Positions 1 to 9,222 are shown, counted from the first letter of the stretch. The stretch: DNA of 64,000 nucleotides from [Clostridium] innocuum (GCA_012317185.1 CP048838.1:1178001-1242000); one strand, 5' to 3'. Numbers and translations are program-made. Notes: generated by a model from the sequence alone, not told the origin.

Positions 1-667
1 CCTCTGTTATCGCGATATATCGGTTCAAAACAGTATTGTCTTCCTCATAGCGAAAAACATCATGCAGAGTCAGGCATCGCTCATCCGCCCAGAAGCCATC
101 TTCTGTAATTTCCCATGTTTTAGATTCAGGGACTCCGTCGTAGCGGGAAGGAAGAAATACATCAAAAAGCAGGACGCCCTCCGGCTGTAACCAGCTGTAA
201 ACGGAAGCCAGCAGTTTTTTTCTGTCCACAGCAGACAATACACCAAAATCACAGTAAATCAGGGTGATGATGTGAAATCTGCTGTTCATGTGCAGCTGTG
301 TATAATCAGCACACAGATAGTGTATGGAAAGCTGCTGCTGTCTGGCAGAATGCATTGCATAGGTAATCGAATGCTCGGAAAAATCCACACCGGTGACTGC
401 ATATCCCTTTTTGCAGAAGCGCTCCGTATAAACACCGGGTCCGCAGCCAAGGTCTAGTAGTGTCGGATATCTTTCCGCTGGAAACTGCCTGCTTATCCAG
501 TTGATGGCTTTTTCCACGGTTTCGATCCTACGAGTTGCGGAGTCCTCGGTAGTATCCAGATGTGCTTTCAGCATACGTTTTACAGTATGCGGATCACTCC
601 AGATATTGTCCTTGCTTGTTTCATACAATGCCGGTTTTTGCATTGCCATGGTAAATAGTTTTTTCAT
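1..667 (-). CDS. SAM-dependent class I methyltransferase (partial, C-terminus beyond window)
   Basis: The minus-strand frame opens with ATG at 667 (MKKLFTMAMQKPALYETS) and stays open to the left edge, so about 222 residues are visible and the C-terminus is missing. The SAM-binding motif I is clear as LLDLGCGPGVYTERFCKKGY near residues 68-87, followed by VTGVDFSEHSI (motif II) and an LIYCDFGVL segment. Family knowledge says a small-molecule methyltransferase of the Methyltransf_11/25 type; the substrate cannot be read. A Shine-Dalgarno-like AAAGGACAG lies just upstream. It is preceded by a long leader with its own promoter and a hairpin. Fold is confident; the reaction is unknown. Confidence 0.85.
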   Translation of the reverse strand, partial: MKKLFTMAMQKPALYETSKDNIWSDPHTVKRMLKAHLDTTEDSATRRIETVEKAINWISRQFPAERYPTLLDLGCGPGVYTERFCKKGYAVTGVDFSEHSITYAMHSARQQQLSIHYLCADYTQLHMNSRFHIITLIYCDFGVLSAVDRKKLLASVYSWLQPEGVLLFDVFLPSRYDGVPESKTWEITEDGFWADERCLTLHDVFRYEEDNTVLNRYIAITE

Positions 668-702
668 TTGTTCTGTCCTTTCTTTTCCTGATGGCAGCTT
701 AC

Positions 703-729
703 GAAAAGCCTGTGGATATCCCACAGGCT
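703..729 (-). terminator. Hairpin with short T-run in the leader of the methyltransferase
   Basis: A 9-bp perfect stem AGCCTGTGG/CCACAGGCT (707-729) with a 5-nt loop is followed on the minus strand by TTTTC. It lies between the promoter at 912-940 and the start codon at 667, so it could act as an attenuator or be a weak terminator. The short T-run limits confidence. Confidence 0.4.
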
Positions 730-911
730 GTTATAAACATTTCTGTGGAAGTAGCTGATACAATGACCACGATATAAACCCTGTCTGATACAGGCTGTTT
801 TATATCTGTTTTCTGATCATTTTCTACTTTTCCACGTTTCGCTTCATTACGCCTTCAACAGCGTCAAGTGCGCCGGACAGAACCATCTCCTTTAAAAGCC
901 GCCACGCTCTC

Positions 912-940
912 ATTATACAGAATATGGACGACAGATGCAA
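912..940 (-). promoter_or_regulatory. Sigma-A-type promoter, TTGCAT-N17-TATAAT
   Basis: On the minus strand TTGCAT (935-940) and TATAAT (912-917) are separated by exactly 17 bases. This would start RNA near 905 and give an unusually long leader of about 240 nt before the methyltransferase start at 667. Confidence 0.6.
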
Positions 941-1208
941 TTGAATTTTCAAGAAGCTGTAAATCTGTTAGCATCTACCAATTTACATTACCGATGCAGT
1001 CGCATACATAGCATTGCTTTTGATAGTTCAAAATGAAGGTATGTTAAAACTACCGCTCGAAAAGTCGCTTTTGTGGCGGGAAAGTTCCTGTGAAAGCATG
1101 CACAGCATGCAGGGGTAGCTATATTAGCTTTTTCTATCAGGCAACCTGACGGGCACGGGTTGCACTGCCTGATGGCATCCATTCCTGTATAGATTCAAAC
1201 AGAAAAGA

Positions 1209-1976
1209 TTAACGGCTGTTTTTTTGTGCAATGAAAAGATTGTGATTGCTGTGTCCCAAAAAGGATGGTTTTTCACATGTTTTCAAATGGTATCGCATCC
1301 ATACCTGAAATTCCTCTGAAGTAAAGCGATTGATACGCTCACTCATCAATTCCGCAAGACCGTCTGCCGCAACATGCTTCAGCTTTTCTAAGGGAAAGGG
1401 ATGAAACAGCTCATCTATGCTTTGCTCGTCATGAAACACAAACGGGTCATTGTGAAGCTGCAGGGTTTTCGTATCAAATTCATCTCCCGTAAGGAATCCC
1501 TCCACATGCATGATTTCCGTTGCCATAACCATATCGTGTGGAATATAGGCAAACATCAGGATGCCCTTGTTTTTGCATACCCGGCAGGCTGCCTCGATAG
1601 CCTGTAGCTGCTCCTGTGTTCTCGAAAGGTGATACAGGGGACCGAAGCAGAGAACCATGTCAAACTTTGAATTCCAGTCCTCCGGCAGGTGTGCGGCATC
1701 ACATTCCAGAATGGTGATATCCATATCCCTTGTTTTTCTGCTTTCCATAATCTGAACATGCTTTTTAACCGGTTCCACCGCAGTAAGGGAATACCCCTCC
1801 TTCGCTAAGGCGAGAGAATATGCACCACAGCCTGCACCGATTTCCAGAATCTGCGCCTGTGTATTTGCATATCGATGAATATAGTGCATGGTTGTCAGGT
1901 ACTCAACCTGACTTGCATAACCGTGAAAGAGTCTTTTTTCCTCCTCAAAGTGTTCATACAATTCCTGTAATTCCAT
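1209..1976 (-). CDS. Class I SAM-dependent methyltransferase
   Basis: A 255-residue cytosolic methyltransferase. Motif I is ILEIGAGCGAYSLALAKEGY at about residues 43-62, followed by VTAVEP-like motif II (LTAVEPVKKHV), the D-A-A-H-L motif III (CDAAHLPEDW) and FDMVLCFGPLYHL motif IV, typical of Methyltransf_11/25. The ATG at 1976 was chosen over the GTG at 1982 because AGGAGG sits 8 bases from the ATG but only 2 from the GTG. It is the second methyltransferase in a row on this strand, but separated from the first by more than 500 bases with an independent promoter. Substrate unknown; a small-molecule or antibiotic-modifying role cannot be excluded. Confidence 0.85.
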   Translation of the reverse strand: MELQELYEHFEEEKRLFHGYASQVEYLTTMHYIHRYANTQAQILEIGAGCGAYSLALAKEGYSLTAVEPVKKHVQIMESRKTRDMDITILECDAAHLPEDWNSKFDMVLCFGPLYHLSRTQEQLQAIEAACRVCKNKGILMFAYIPHDMVMATEIMHVEGFLTGDEFDTKTLQLHNDPFVFHDEQSIDELFHPFPLEKLKHVAADGLAELMSERINRFTSEEFQVWMRYHLKTCEKPSFLGHSNHNLFIAQKNSR

Positions 1977-2176
1977 AATCACTACCTCCTCTTGTTTCCC
2001 AAAGTATACAGGAAACCGTACACCGATATGGAAAATCTGCAGATTGCTGAGAAAAGAGGTGTTAAGCTGATGAATTCCTTATCAGGTGCAGAAACACTTT
2101 ATCAGAAAAGGGAACTTCAAGGCTGTTGCAATATCAATGTATTAAAATCTTCAAGTAAGCCGTGTAGGGAATTTGA

Positions 2177-3418
2177 TTACAGCCGCAGCTGTTTCATATA
2201 AAGATGCAGATCCTTGTAATATCTGGTTTTGGGAATCAAAAGTTGAAGCTCATGAAGAAAAACGATTTGAAATTCCACAGCAAGCTCACTCATCAATGGC
2301 AGACATCGCTTCATAAGATATTTCTGGGAAGTCTGCGCATCCGCATGAGGCAGCAGTTCATAAAACCCCCACAGAGTCTGCAGACGTTCACTGCAGTCAC
2401 GCATATCATAGGATTGCGCAAGAACCTTTTCAATTCCTTTCCCTTGAAGCCGCTGATTATGAATATACCAAAACATGAATGGCAGAAGCTGGCGGGTATG
2501 ATTTTTCAGAAACAGGCAAAGATAATATTCCTCCTTCTCATACTCCTTCTGGTTATGATAAACACCCGAGAGATTGAAATAATAGGTGATTCTGCGCTCT
2601 GCCTTGATTGTATGCTCCTGCAGCAGCTTTTCACACATCCTGTGCAGGTCCTCAAAGGCAGGTACATGAATGCGGGCGCTGATCAGACAGAGCCAGTGAT
2701 ACAGATCAAACAATGCTGTCCAGTTTCCGCTGTGCTCCTCCTTCTTTCGAAATTTCTGCAGCTGCTTCCACGCAGGCAGGTCATTATGCTCCAGATTTGT
2801 CTGATGAAGCGCATAGGTAATACAGTTTTTCACAGAATCGGGATGAGAAAGCATAGGAAATATGGTTAGCAGATTGCGCAGCTGATTTCGATCATGGGGA
2901 AGGGTATATTGATAGTGATAAAGGATGGAGGCATACACAGATTCCAATTCTCTTGGCAATACGCTATGAAACTGCATCAGCCAGTCATATTCCTCTGACT
3001 TCAGCAATCTGTCCTTTTTCAAAGCATCCAGCAGGATGGAAAGACTTTTTAAAACCACGCTCTCCCAGCTGTATTGTCTATAGGGGGAAAGAAGCAGCAG
3101 CAGCTCCCGGATACAGCTACAGCATGCCTCTTCCTCATAAGCGTTCCAGCTTTCAAAGAGCTTCTGCAGAAAAGGCGTCAGCAGGGGATTGGGATTGCAT
3201 GCATAATTATACTGCAGATCAAGCAGGGCAAACAGCTGATCATAGATATCCATATCCTGCAGCGCTTTTCCGTTTTCCAAGGCAATGTAGCTGCGAAGTG
3301 AAACAGCATGACCCAGCGTTTCGACAAGCTCCTTTTGGGTATAGCCGAGTGCTATTCTTTTTTGCCGAATCAGCCAGCCATAGCGTTTTCTGTGTTCTTT
3401 ACATATATCCAGCAGCAT
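2177..3418 (-). CDS. Xre-family HTH regulator with long TPR-like C-terminal domain
   Basis: 413 residues from the ATG at 3418, which has AAAGGA 9 bases upstream; a longer in-frame start at 3454 lacks a ribosome site. Residues about 8-65 form an HTH (YGWLIRQKRIALGYTQKELVETLGHAVSLRSYIALENG), and the rest is alpha-helical with regularly spaced aromatic/Leu residues typical of Rgg/PlcR-type TPR arrays that bind peptide pheromones. No adjacent small peptide gene is evident. It stands alone between methyltransferase genes and a divergent membrane protein. Target genes and ligand are unknown; the peptide-sensor idea is inference from architecture. Confidence 0.75.
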   Translation of the reverse strand: MLLDICKEHRKRYGWLIRQKRIALGYTQKELVETLGHAVSLRSYIALENGKALQDMDIYDQLFALLDLQYNYACNPNPLLTPFLQKLFESWNAYEEEACCSCIRELLLLLSPYRQYSWESVVLKSLSILLDALKKDRLLKSEEYDWLMQFHSVLPRELESVYASILYHYQYTLPHDRNQLRNLLTIFPMLSHPDSVKNCITYALHQTNLEHNDLPAWKQLQKFRKKEEHSGNWTALFDLYHWLCLISARIHVPAFEDLHRMCEKLLQEHTIKAERRITYYFNLSGVYHNQKEYEKEEYYLCLFLKNHTRQLLPFMFWYIHNQRLQGKGIEKVLAQSYDMRDCSERLQTLWGFYELLPHADAQTSQKYLMKRCLPLMSELAVEFQIVFLHELQLLIPKTRYYKDLHLYMKQLRL

Positions 3419-3464
3419 ATGATCATGTCCTTTCTTACAGGTGAAGACTCTCATACCAAATACA

Positions 3465-3493
3465 CGTATAGAAAATCATGTCGATTCCTACAA
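3465..3493 (-). promoter_or_regulatory. Probable promoter of the Xre/TPR regulator
   Basis: TTGTAG (3488-3493) and TATACG (3465-3470) on the minus strand are spaced 17 bases apart, about 50 bases before the chosen start at 3418. Each hexamer has one or two mismatches from consensus. Confidence 0.4.
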
Positions 3494-3963
3494 TGATTGG
3501 AGCTTGTCTATTTTGTCGTTCTAACAGTCTATCCCCGCTTTCTGCCAGTCTGCATAATGGAAGTAGGTACAACTCCCCATTATGGAGGATATGCAAACGC
3601 AGCTGCTTTCTGCCAGCCTGCAAATGGAATTAGAATGTTCACGTTGCATGTTTAAGCCTTTCCTCCATTATAGCATATGGATTGGGATTGCAATAAGCAA
3701 ACCAGTGTTTCATATAGGAAAAACGCGGGGTGGATTACAGGGCATTCTGCATGATTTCCTTGATGCTTTCGTATATTTCAATAGAAGAAATTCGTATTCT
3801 GCTATAAAGAAGCAAGCTGCTGCATACCTTTTTAAGGTACAGGAAATATCAGAATAAAGGAAGCATGAGTAGAAAAAGATTTGAAGAATGATATGAAAAT
3901 ATTTAGAGAAAGTTAAGATTTAACTGCTATACTTACTCGAGAGCTTAGAAAGCGGGGTGTTTT
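3494..3963. other. Intergenic region, no gene recognised
   Basis: Holds only short frames without ribosome sites and the upstream region of the gene at 3964 (a TATACT hexamer about 30 bases before it). No repeat, RNA gene or remnant was recognised. Confidence 0.4.
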
Positions 3964-5019
3964 ATGCAGACTACCTGGAAAAAACGAATCCTACAGATTC
4001 TATTGCTTCTGTCACTGACAGCCTTTGCCTGCTGGTTTGCGTTAAAGGATGATTGTGCAGAGGTTTTATATAATATTTCTCATATATCCTGGTATTGGAT
4101 TGTGCTTATTGCGGTACTGGGCACCGCTTATTATCTGCTTCAGGGAATCGTCTTATACAGGATAGCAAAACCCTATAAAACGGATATCCGCATATGGGAC
4201 GGAATACACAATGCGTATATTGCAGCTTTTTTCAACGGTGTTACCCCGTTGGGCGGAGGACAGGTGGCTCAGACCTATGCATTTCGTAAGCTGGATATGC
4301 AGTACAGTGATATCGCCAGTGTACTTTGGAAGGATTTCTTCCTTTATCAGAGTACAGTCCTGTTTTATGTGAGCATACTGCTGCTTACACGGTTTCCCTA
4401 TGCAATGGAACATTTTCAGATCTATTTTTTTCTGGTGCTGCTTGGCTTTGCCATCAATGCCTCTGTCATACTGATTTTATGGACGATGGCCAGATTTCCA
4501 AAGCTGTATGTGAAAATCAGCCGTGGAATTGTCAATGTCGGCTTTCGTTTTCATATTGTGAAGAATAAGGCGTATACACTGGAAAAATGGCAGGGACAGA
4601 TTTTATACTTTAATGAGGAAATCAAAAAGCTGAAGGAGGACCGCCGCATGATTGTGGAGGCTGTTCTTCTGAATTTTCTGCGTATGACAATTTTCTATGC
4701 AATTCCTTATGTGGCGGCATTGGCGCTGCAGGTACCCTTGTCCCTTTCTGATTTGATCAATGTTTTGCTGATGTCTGCGTGTATCCATATGCTGAATGCC
4801 TTAACGCCTCTTCCCGGAGATACCGGATGGACAGAAAGCGCATTTATTCTGATATTTGCAGTTCTGTTTGGTAGAACAGAAGCGAGCAGTGTTATGATAT
4901 TATGGCGTGTGGCAACGTATCACATCCAGCTCATTGCAGGAGGGATCATTTTCCTGTATGTGAAATCAGCAGACACCAAAAGACAGAGGCAGCTGCCAAC
5001 AGCGAAGTCTCTTCCATAA
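3964..5019 (+). CDS. Lysylphosphatidylglycerol synthase-type transmembrane protein (YbhN/MprF N-terminal family)
   Basis: 351-residue polytopic membrane protein of the LPG_synthase_TM family, the flippase-like half of MprF without the aminoacyltransferase half. Eight or so hydrophobic helices are visible, the first at residues 10-27. The family signature is the NGVTPLGGGQVAQTYAFRKL segment near residues 92-111 and the LTPLPGDTGWTESAF segment near 283-297. Related proteins are thought to move or process lipids or glycosyl donors across the membrane. The gene is monocistronic with a short gap to the EAL gene at 5225. Substrate unknown. Confidence 0.8.
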   Translation: MQTTWKKRILQILLLLSLTAFACWFALKDDCAEVLYNISHISWYWIVLIAVLGTAYYLLQGIVLYRIAKPYKTDIRIWDGIHNAYIAAFFNGVTPLGGGQVAQTYAFRKLDMQYSDIASVLWKDFFLYQSTVLFYVSILLLTRFPYAMEHFQIYFFLVLLGFAINASVILILWTMARFPKLYVKISRGIVNVGFRFHIVKNKAYTLEKWQGQILYFNEEIKKLKEDRRMIVEAVLLNFLRMTIFYAIPYVAALALQVPLSLSDLINVLLMSACIHMLNALTPLPGDTGWTESAFILIFAVLFGRTEASSVMILWRVATYHIQLIAGGIIFLYVKSADTKRQRQLPTAKSLP

Positions 5020-5224
5020 CGTTCCAACCACAGGTGAAATGCTGTTACGCCGCATGATGATAACAATCGTGTTCGCTTTCGGATATCCGCATCTGCAGCC
5101 TGCTTCCACGTTACCCTTGCTACAAACGGGCAATGGAAACAGCCGGCAGATGGAAACTTTCCTGTTATCTTATGAATAAAGTGTGGTAAAATAAAACAGA
5201 TAAAGGAAAAAAGGGTCAAATATT

Positions 5225-6505
5225 ATGAAGACTGACAACAATGGTACGGTGCTGTACAATCGTTCAGAGCTACAGGCTGTTTTTTCTCAGCTGCAGCCGC
5301 GCGAGGAATATTCTCTTCTGCATTTTAATGTTAAGAAATTTCGATATTTTCTTGGCCGATATGACCATGAAACAGGGGAGGAGCTGCTTCAACAGATTCT
5401 GAAGACTTTCACAAAGGGTTTGAAGAAAGGACAGTATCTGCTGTATACAGGCGGGGATGATTTCATATTCCTCATTCATGAGTGGCGAAAAAAGAAGATT
5501 ATTGATGAGCTTATTCAAAGAGACTACAAGGGCTATGAGTTGAAGGATTCTCGGTTTTTCAACAAAGTGTTTTTTTCCATGGGGGTGTGTCGTCTGCGGG
5601 ATTTCCCGGAGGCGGATTTTGAAACCTGCTGCTTATATGCATGGCTTGCCCGCATAACATCAAAAGAGCATGAAAAGAAAAGCTCGGATTTTAAGTTTTT
5701 TACCAGAAAACAGCTGCAGGAATTTCAAATGCGATCGCAGCTTGAGGTGAAGACAGTCGAGGCCTGCCGCAAGGAAACCTATGCGGTTTATATTCAGCCT
5801 AAGGTTGATGCCAAAACCCTGAAAATATGCGGAGGAGAAGCATTGCTGCGCTGGTTTGATGAAGATGGTACAATGATTCCTCTTTCATTGTTTCTGCTGG
5901 TGCTGAATGAAAACAGCTACATCCGTTATGTAGATCAAATGGTGTTTGAGCTGGTATGTAAAATGATACAGGAGAGCATACAAAAGGGGATGAAGATGGT
6001 TCCCATCAGCTTTAACCTTTCCAAGGCAAGCTTTGAGGATGAACCGTTCATGCAGGAATATATGGAAGTGTTTCAGCAGTTTGACATACCGAAGGAATAC
6101 ATCGAATTTGAATTGCTGGAAAGCATAAGCATGGATAATTCCGATAAGCTGATCAAGGTGGTGGATACGATACATAAGGCAGGATTTCGCTGTGCGCTGG
6201 ATGATTTTGGCAGCGGCTATTCCTCCATGAGTGTCCTTGCCAGGGTTCCCATCGATATCATTAAGCTGGATCGCTCCCTTTTTCAGAATCCATACAGGGA
6301 TATCGATAAATTTCTGATTGTGGATGGTCTGCTGGATATACTGCATCATTTTCCTGTACAGATCGTGGCAGAGGGAGTTGAGGATGAGACTGTGGCAGAG
6401 CATATGCGCCAGCATGGATGTGATATGATTCAGGGGTTCTATTATTATCGTCCGATGCCGATGGATGAATTTCAGCGTCTGATTGCAGAACAGGGAGAGT
6501 GTTAG
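5225..6505 (+). CDS. Cyclic-di-GMP phosphodiesterase (EAL) with degenerate GGDEF domain
   Basis: 426 residues, no membrane segment, so a cytosolic c-di-GMP hydrolase. Residues 1-160 resemble a GGDEF domain: the signature reads GGDDF at 76-80 and the metal-binding DxDxFK region reads FNVKKFR, so cyclase activity is doubtful. Residues 165-420 are a full EAL domain with the catalytic set intact: EALLRW (205-210), SFNLS (N264), ELLES (E296), LDDFG (D326, D327), IKLD (K347), AEGVE (E383) and QGFYYYRP (Q403). It therefore should cleave c-di-GMP, perhaps with the GGDEF half as a GTP sensor. The start has AAAAGGG upstream. A strong convergent terminator follows. Confidence 0.88.
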   Translation: MKTDNNGTVLYNRSELQAVFSQLQPREEYSLLHFNVKKFRYFLGRYDHETGEELLQQILKTFTKGLKKGQYLLYTGGDDFIFLIHEWRKKKIIDELIQRDYKGYELKDSRFFNKVFFSMGVCRLRDFPEADFETCCLYAWLARITSKEHEKKSSDFKFFTRKQLQEFQMRSQLEVKTVEACRKETYAVYIQPKVDAKTLKICGGEALLRWFDEDGTMIPLSLFLLVLNENSYIRYVDQMVFELVCKMIQESIQKGMKMVPISFNLSKASFEDEPFMQEYMEVFQQFDIPKEYIEFELLESISMDNSDKLIKVVDTIHKAGFRCALDDFGSGYSSMSVLARVPIDIIKLDRSLFQNPYRDIDKFLIVDGLLDILHHFPVQIVAEGVEDETVAEHMRQHGCDMIQGFYYYRPMPMDEFQRLIAEQGEC

Positions 6506-6582
6506 CCTATTCATAGCAGACCCTTCCCGGTATGCACGCTGCAGGCTTGTGTAAGCTTTTCGGATAATCCGTTATGGAGTGC

Positions 6583-6630
6583 AAAAAGGCTGTATGCAGA
6601 GACTATCTCAACGCATACAGACCTTTTTTT
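6583..6630. terminator. Bidirectional terminator between EAL gene and crcB
   Basis: The arms AAAAAGGCTGTATGC (6583-6597) and GCATACAGACCTTTTTT (6613-6629) form a long stem flanked by A-run and T-run, suiting both convergent genes. Confidence 0.8.
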
Positions 6631-6659
6631 GCTTAGCAGGATTTTTCGTCTTCCGCATA

Positions 6660-7025
6660 TTAAAGAGGATGAAGCATTGCTTTGCCAAGCAGCACTCCAA
6701 GCAGGCATAAAAGAACGGAGGACAGAATATAGGTGATTCCCATCCCTGTTTTATGCTGCTCCAGCAGGGAAACCGCCTCCAGAGAAAAGGTGGAGAAGGT
6801 GGTGAATCCTCCGCATACCCCTGTTTTCAATAACAAAAGACTGTGCTCCGTTAACAATGACTGCCTCATGCTCATTGCTGCCAGTATCCCGATTGCGATT
6901 GCACCGAGAAAATTGATGAGAAGTGTCATATACGGAAACTCACTTTTTACAGGTACCATGGACATTCCATAGCGCAGCATCGCTCCTACGGCACCGCCAA
7001 GGCCGACAAACAAAAACTCTTTCAT
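6660..7025 (-). CDS. crcB: Fluoride ion channel FluC/CrcB
   Basis: 121-residue four-helix membrane protein of the CrcB/Fluc family, which exports fluoride as a dimer. Family motifs are present: GLGGAVGAMLRY near the N-terminus, NFLGAIAIGIL, and GVCGGFTTFSTFSLE, whose Gly-Phe-Thr-Thr-Phe-Ser-Thr run forms the pore and central Na+ site. The ATG at 7025 (MKEFLFVG) is preferred over the longer 7046 start because GGGAGCG lies upstream of it. Many Firmicutes carry two adjacent crcB genes for heterodimers; here only one copy is seen. No fluoride riboswitch was recognised upstream. Confidence 0.92.
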   Translation of the reverse strand: MKEFLFVGLGGAVGAMLRYGMSMVPVKSEFPYMTLLINFLGAIAIGILAAMSMRQSLLTEHSLLLLKTGVCGGFTTFSTFSLEAVSLLEQHKTGMGITYILSSVLLCLLGVLLGKAMLHPL

Positions 7026-7121
7026 AAACATCGCTCCCGCAACCATTTTACCATACTTTTGAAATGAAACCGCATACCCTGCAAAACTTTTTCACTTCCG
7101 GCAGGAGTTTTCTCAATTTGC

Positions 7122-7149
7122 TTGCGCATTCCCTGATATGGGCTATAAT
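7122..7149 (+). promoter_or_regulatory. Probable promoter of the MATE gene
   Basis: A perfect TATAAT at 7144-7149 lies 16 bases after TTGCGC (7122-7127), about 36 bases before the chosen ATG at 7186. Confidence 0.5.
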
Positions 7150-7185
7150 AGTAACATTCAAAGGGATGATTGGGAGTGTGATGAA

Positions 7186-8514
7186 ATGTTTACAAATGAG
7201 AATCTGAAGCGGCTGATTCTGCCACTTGTTGTCGAACAGATTCTGGCGGTAACGATCGGGATGAGCGATACGATCATGGTGTCGAGTGTGGGCGAGGCGG
7301 CGGTTTCGGGTCTTAGTCTTGTGGATACGATCAACATCCTTCTGATCAATATCTTTGCCGCACTGGCTACCGGAGGCGCTGTTGTCTGCAGTCAGTATCT
7401 CGGTGGTCGTGACCGCGATCGGGCCTGTGTGTCGGCAAAGCAGCTGATTGTTTCAACCGGTATTTTTGCTGTTATCATCATGGGAATCGTTCTGATTGGC
7501 TGTACGGCAATCCTGCAGCTGGTCTTTACGGATGTGGAGCCGGCAGTCATGTGGAATGCAGAGATTTATATTAAAATATCCGCATGGTCCTACCCGTTTA
7601 TCGCGCTGTATAATTCCGGAGCTGCACTGTTTCGCTCCATGGGGAATTCCAAAATTTCAATGATTACCTCATTGTTCATGAATGCCTTCAATATCCTCGG
7701 AAATGCCGTTTTGATTTACGGCTTCCATATGGGGGTGGCGGGTGCTGCCATATCCTCGCTGGTTTCCCGTATTCTGGGTTCCCTGTTTATGCTGTATCTG
7801 CTGCGCAGTCCGGATAATCTGATTTATATTGATTCCTACAGGAAGCTGGAATTTCATCCGGATATGATACGCCGTATATTGACAATCGGAATACCAAACG
7901 GTTTGGAAAACGGTATGTTCCAGATAGGAAAAATCCTTGTTCAGGGACTGATTGCGGGCTTTGGTACGGTTGCGATAGCGGCCAATGCCGTAGCGAACAA
8001 TATTGCACAAATGGAAATCATACCCGCTGCCGCAATCGGACTTGCAATGATAACGGTCGTAGGGCAGTGCGTTGGGGCTGGGGATTATGCGCAGGCCCGT
8101 CTCTACATAAAAAAACTAATGAAAATCGCATATATATCCATGCTTGCAGTAAATCTTATCATCCTGTGTCTTGTGCCTTTGCTTCTGAACATATATAATT
8201 TAAGTGCACAGACGTATGATACCGCATTGGAGCTGCTGCTGTATCACGGCATATTCGCCATGGTGCTGTGGCCGGCATCCTTCACCTTTCCCAATGCATT
8301 GCGTGCAGCCGGAGATGTGCGCTTTACAATGTGCATCTCCATTGTATCCATGTGGCTGTGCAGAATCTGTCTGAGCTGGCTGCTAGGGGTGATACTGGGG
8401 CTTGGTGTATTGGGCGTCTGGCTCGCGATGTTTACCGACTGGCTCTTTCGCATACTCTGGTTTTACTGGCGGTATCGAAGCGGCTCATGGATGAAGAAAC
8501 GCATTATCACATAA
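7186..8514 (+). CDS. MATE-family multidrug/cation efflux transporter
   Basis: 442-residue polytopic membrane protein with about 12 hydrophobic helices in two MatE repeats. Features include the N-terminal LILPLVVEQILAVTIGMSDT segment, the interhelical SQYLGGRDRDRA segment, and the second-repeat IGIPNGLENGMFQIGK motif. MATE proteins expel drugs or metabolites using Na+ or H+. The ATG at 7186 (MFTNENLKRL) follows TGGGAGTG by 6-8 bases, while an upstream in-frame start at 7138 overlaps the promoter. It is 9 bases from the HAD gene at 8524, so likely co-transcribed. Substrate unknown. Confidence 0.88.
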   Translation: MFTNENLKRLILPLVVEQILAVTIGMSDTIMVSSVGEAAVSGLSLVDTINILLINIFAALATGGAVVCSQYLGGRDRDRACVSAKQLIVSTGIFAVIIMGIVLIGCTAILQLVFTDVEPAVMWNAEIYIKISAWSYPFIALYNSGAALFRSMGNSKISMITSLFMNAFNILGNAVLIYGFHMGVAGAAISSLVSRILGSLFMLYLLRSPDNLIYIDSYRKLEFHPDMIRRILTIGIPNGLENGMFQIGKILVQGLIAGFGTVAIAANAVANNIAQMEIIPAAAIGLAMITVVGQCVGAGDYAQARLYIKKLMKIAYISMLAVNLIILCLVPLLLNIYNLSAQTYDTALELLLYHGIFAMVLWPASFTFPNALRAAGDVRFTMCISIVSMWLCRICLSWLLGVILGLGVLGVWLAMFTDWLFRILWFYWRYRSGSWMKKRIIT

Positions 8515-8523
8515 GGAGAACAT

Positions 8524-9222
8524 ATGAAGTTTACGACGCTGTTATTTGACGCAGACGGAACGCTGCTCGATTTCGATGCAACGGAAAAGCGGGCTCTGCA
8601 GAGGGTATTTGATCTGCATCATTACCCGTTGACAAATGAAATGAAGAAACGCTATCAGGACATAAACGCACAGCTGTGGTCAGCGTATGAGGAAGGCGAA
8701 ATCTCAAGGGAAGCAGTGATTTACACACGGTTTGGAAAGCTGTTTCGTGAATTCGGTATTGCGGATGATGGCATCGCCTTCGAGGATATCTATCAAAAGG
8801 AGCTGGGCAGAGGGCACGATATGATACCGCATGCTATGGAGGTGGTACGCCGCCTGTATCTGCAGTATCGTATGTGTATCGTGACCAACGGTGTTGTCGC
8901 AACACAGTATGCGCGTCTGCGGGATTCCGGTCTGGACGCGTATTTCCATCATATGTTTGTATCGGAGGAAATCGGATTTCGGAAGCCGGATCGATCCTAT
9001 TTTGATCACTGCTTTGCCAGATTAAATGGAGCGAAGCGGAATCGGACCCTCATAATTGGTGATTCGTTATCCAGCGATATGCAGGGAGGTATCAATGCCG
9101 GTATTTCCACCTGCTGGTATAATCCTGATGGGAAAAAGAATCACAAGCAGCTTCCGTTAACCTATGAAATTCGGGATTTGCGGGAATTATATACAATATT
9201 GGAGGAGGAAAATGATGGATAA
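8524..9222 (+). CDS. HAD hydrolase, YjjG family (non-canonical pyrimidine 5'-nucleotidase type)
   Basis: 232-residue cytosolic phosphatase. HAD motif I is FDADGTLLDFD (residues 8-18), motif II is VTNG (near 120), motif III is the K of FRKPD (near 157) and motif IV is IIGDSLSSDMQGG (near 178). The alpha-helical cap and overall length fit the YjjG/TIGR02254 group, which dephosphorylates nucleoside monophosphates and clears mutagenic analogues. AAGGAG precedes the ATG. It overlaps the next HAD gene by 8 bases, so the two paralogues are translationally coupled. Confidence 0.85.
   Translation: MKFTTLLFDADGTLLDFDATEKRALQRVFDLHHYPLTNEMKKRYQDINAQLWSAYEEGEISREAVIYTRFGKLFREFGIADDGIAFEDIYQKELGRGHDMIPHAMEVVRRLYLQYRMCIVTNGVVATQYARLRDSGLDAYFHHMFVSEEIGFRKPDRSYFDHCFARLNGAKRNRTLIIGDSLSSDMQGGINAGISTCWYNPDGKKNHKQLPLTYEIRDLRELYTILEEENDG

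Larger units (their letters stand above)
668..1208. other. Intergenic leader and spacer between two methyltransferase genes
   Basis: No convincing gene is seen. The stretch holds the promoter at 912-940 and the hairpin at 707-729. A 20-codon reading frame (884-886 ATG to 824 stop, minus) has a GGAG directly abutting its ATG, which is poor spacing. A 64-codon minus frame at 988-1182 has no ribosome site and cysteine-rich, low-complexity content, so I treat it as chance. Confidence 0.5.

Noticed and set aside
988..1182. 64-codon minus-strand frame
   Set aside because: No ribosome site, cysteine-rich odd composition and no family resemblance; treated as chance.
7026..7137. Fluoride riboswitch upstream of crcB
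   Set aside because: The conserved fluoride aptamer core and pseudoknot arms were not found.
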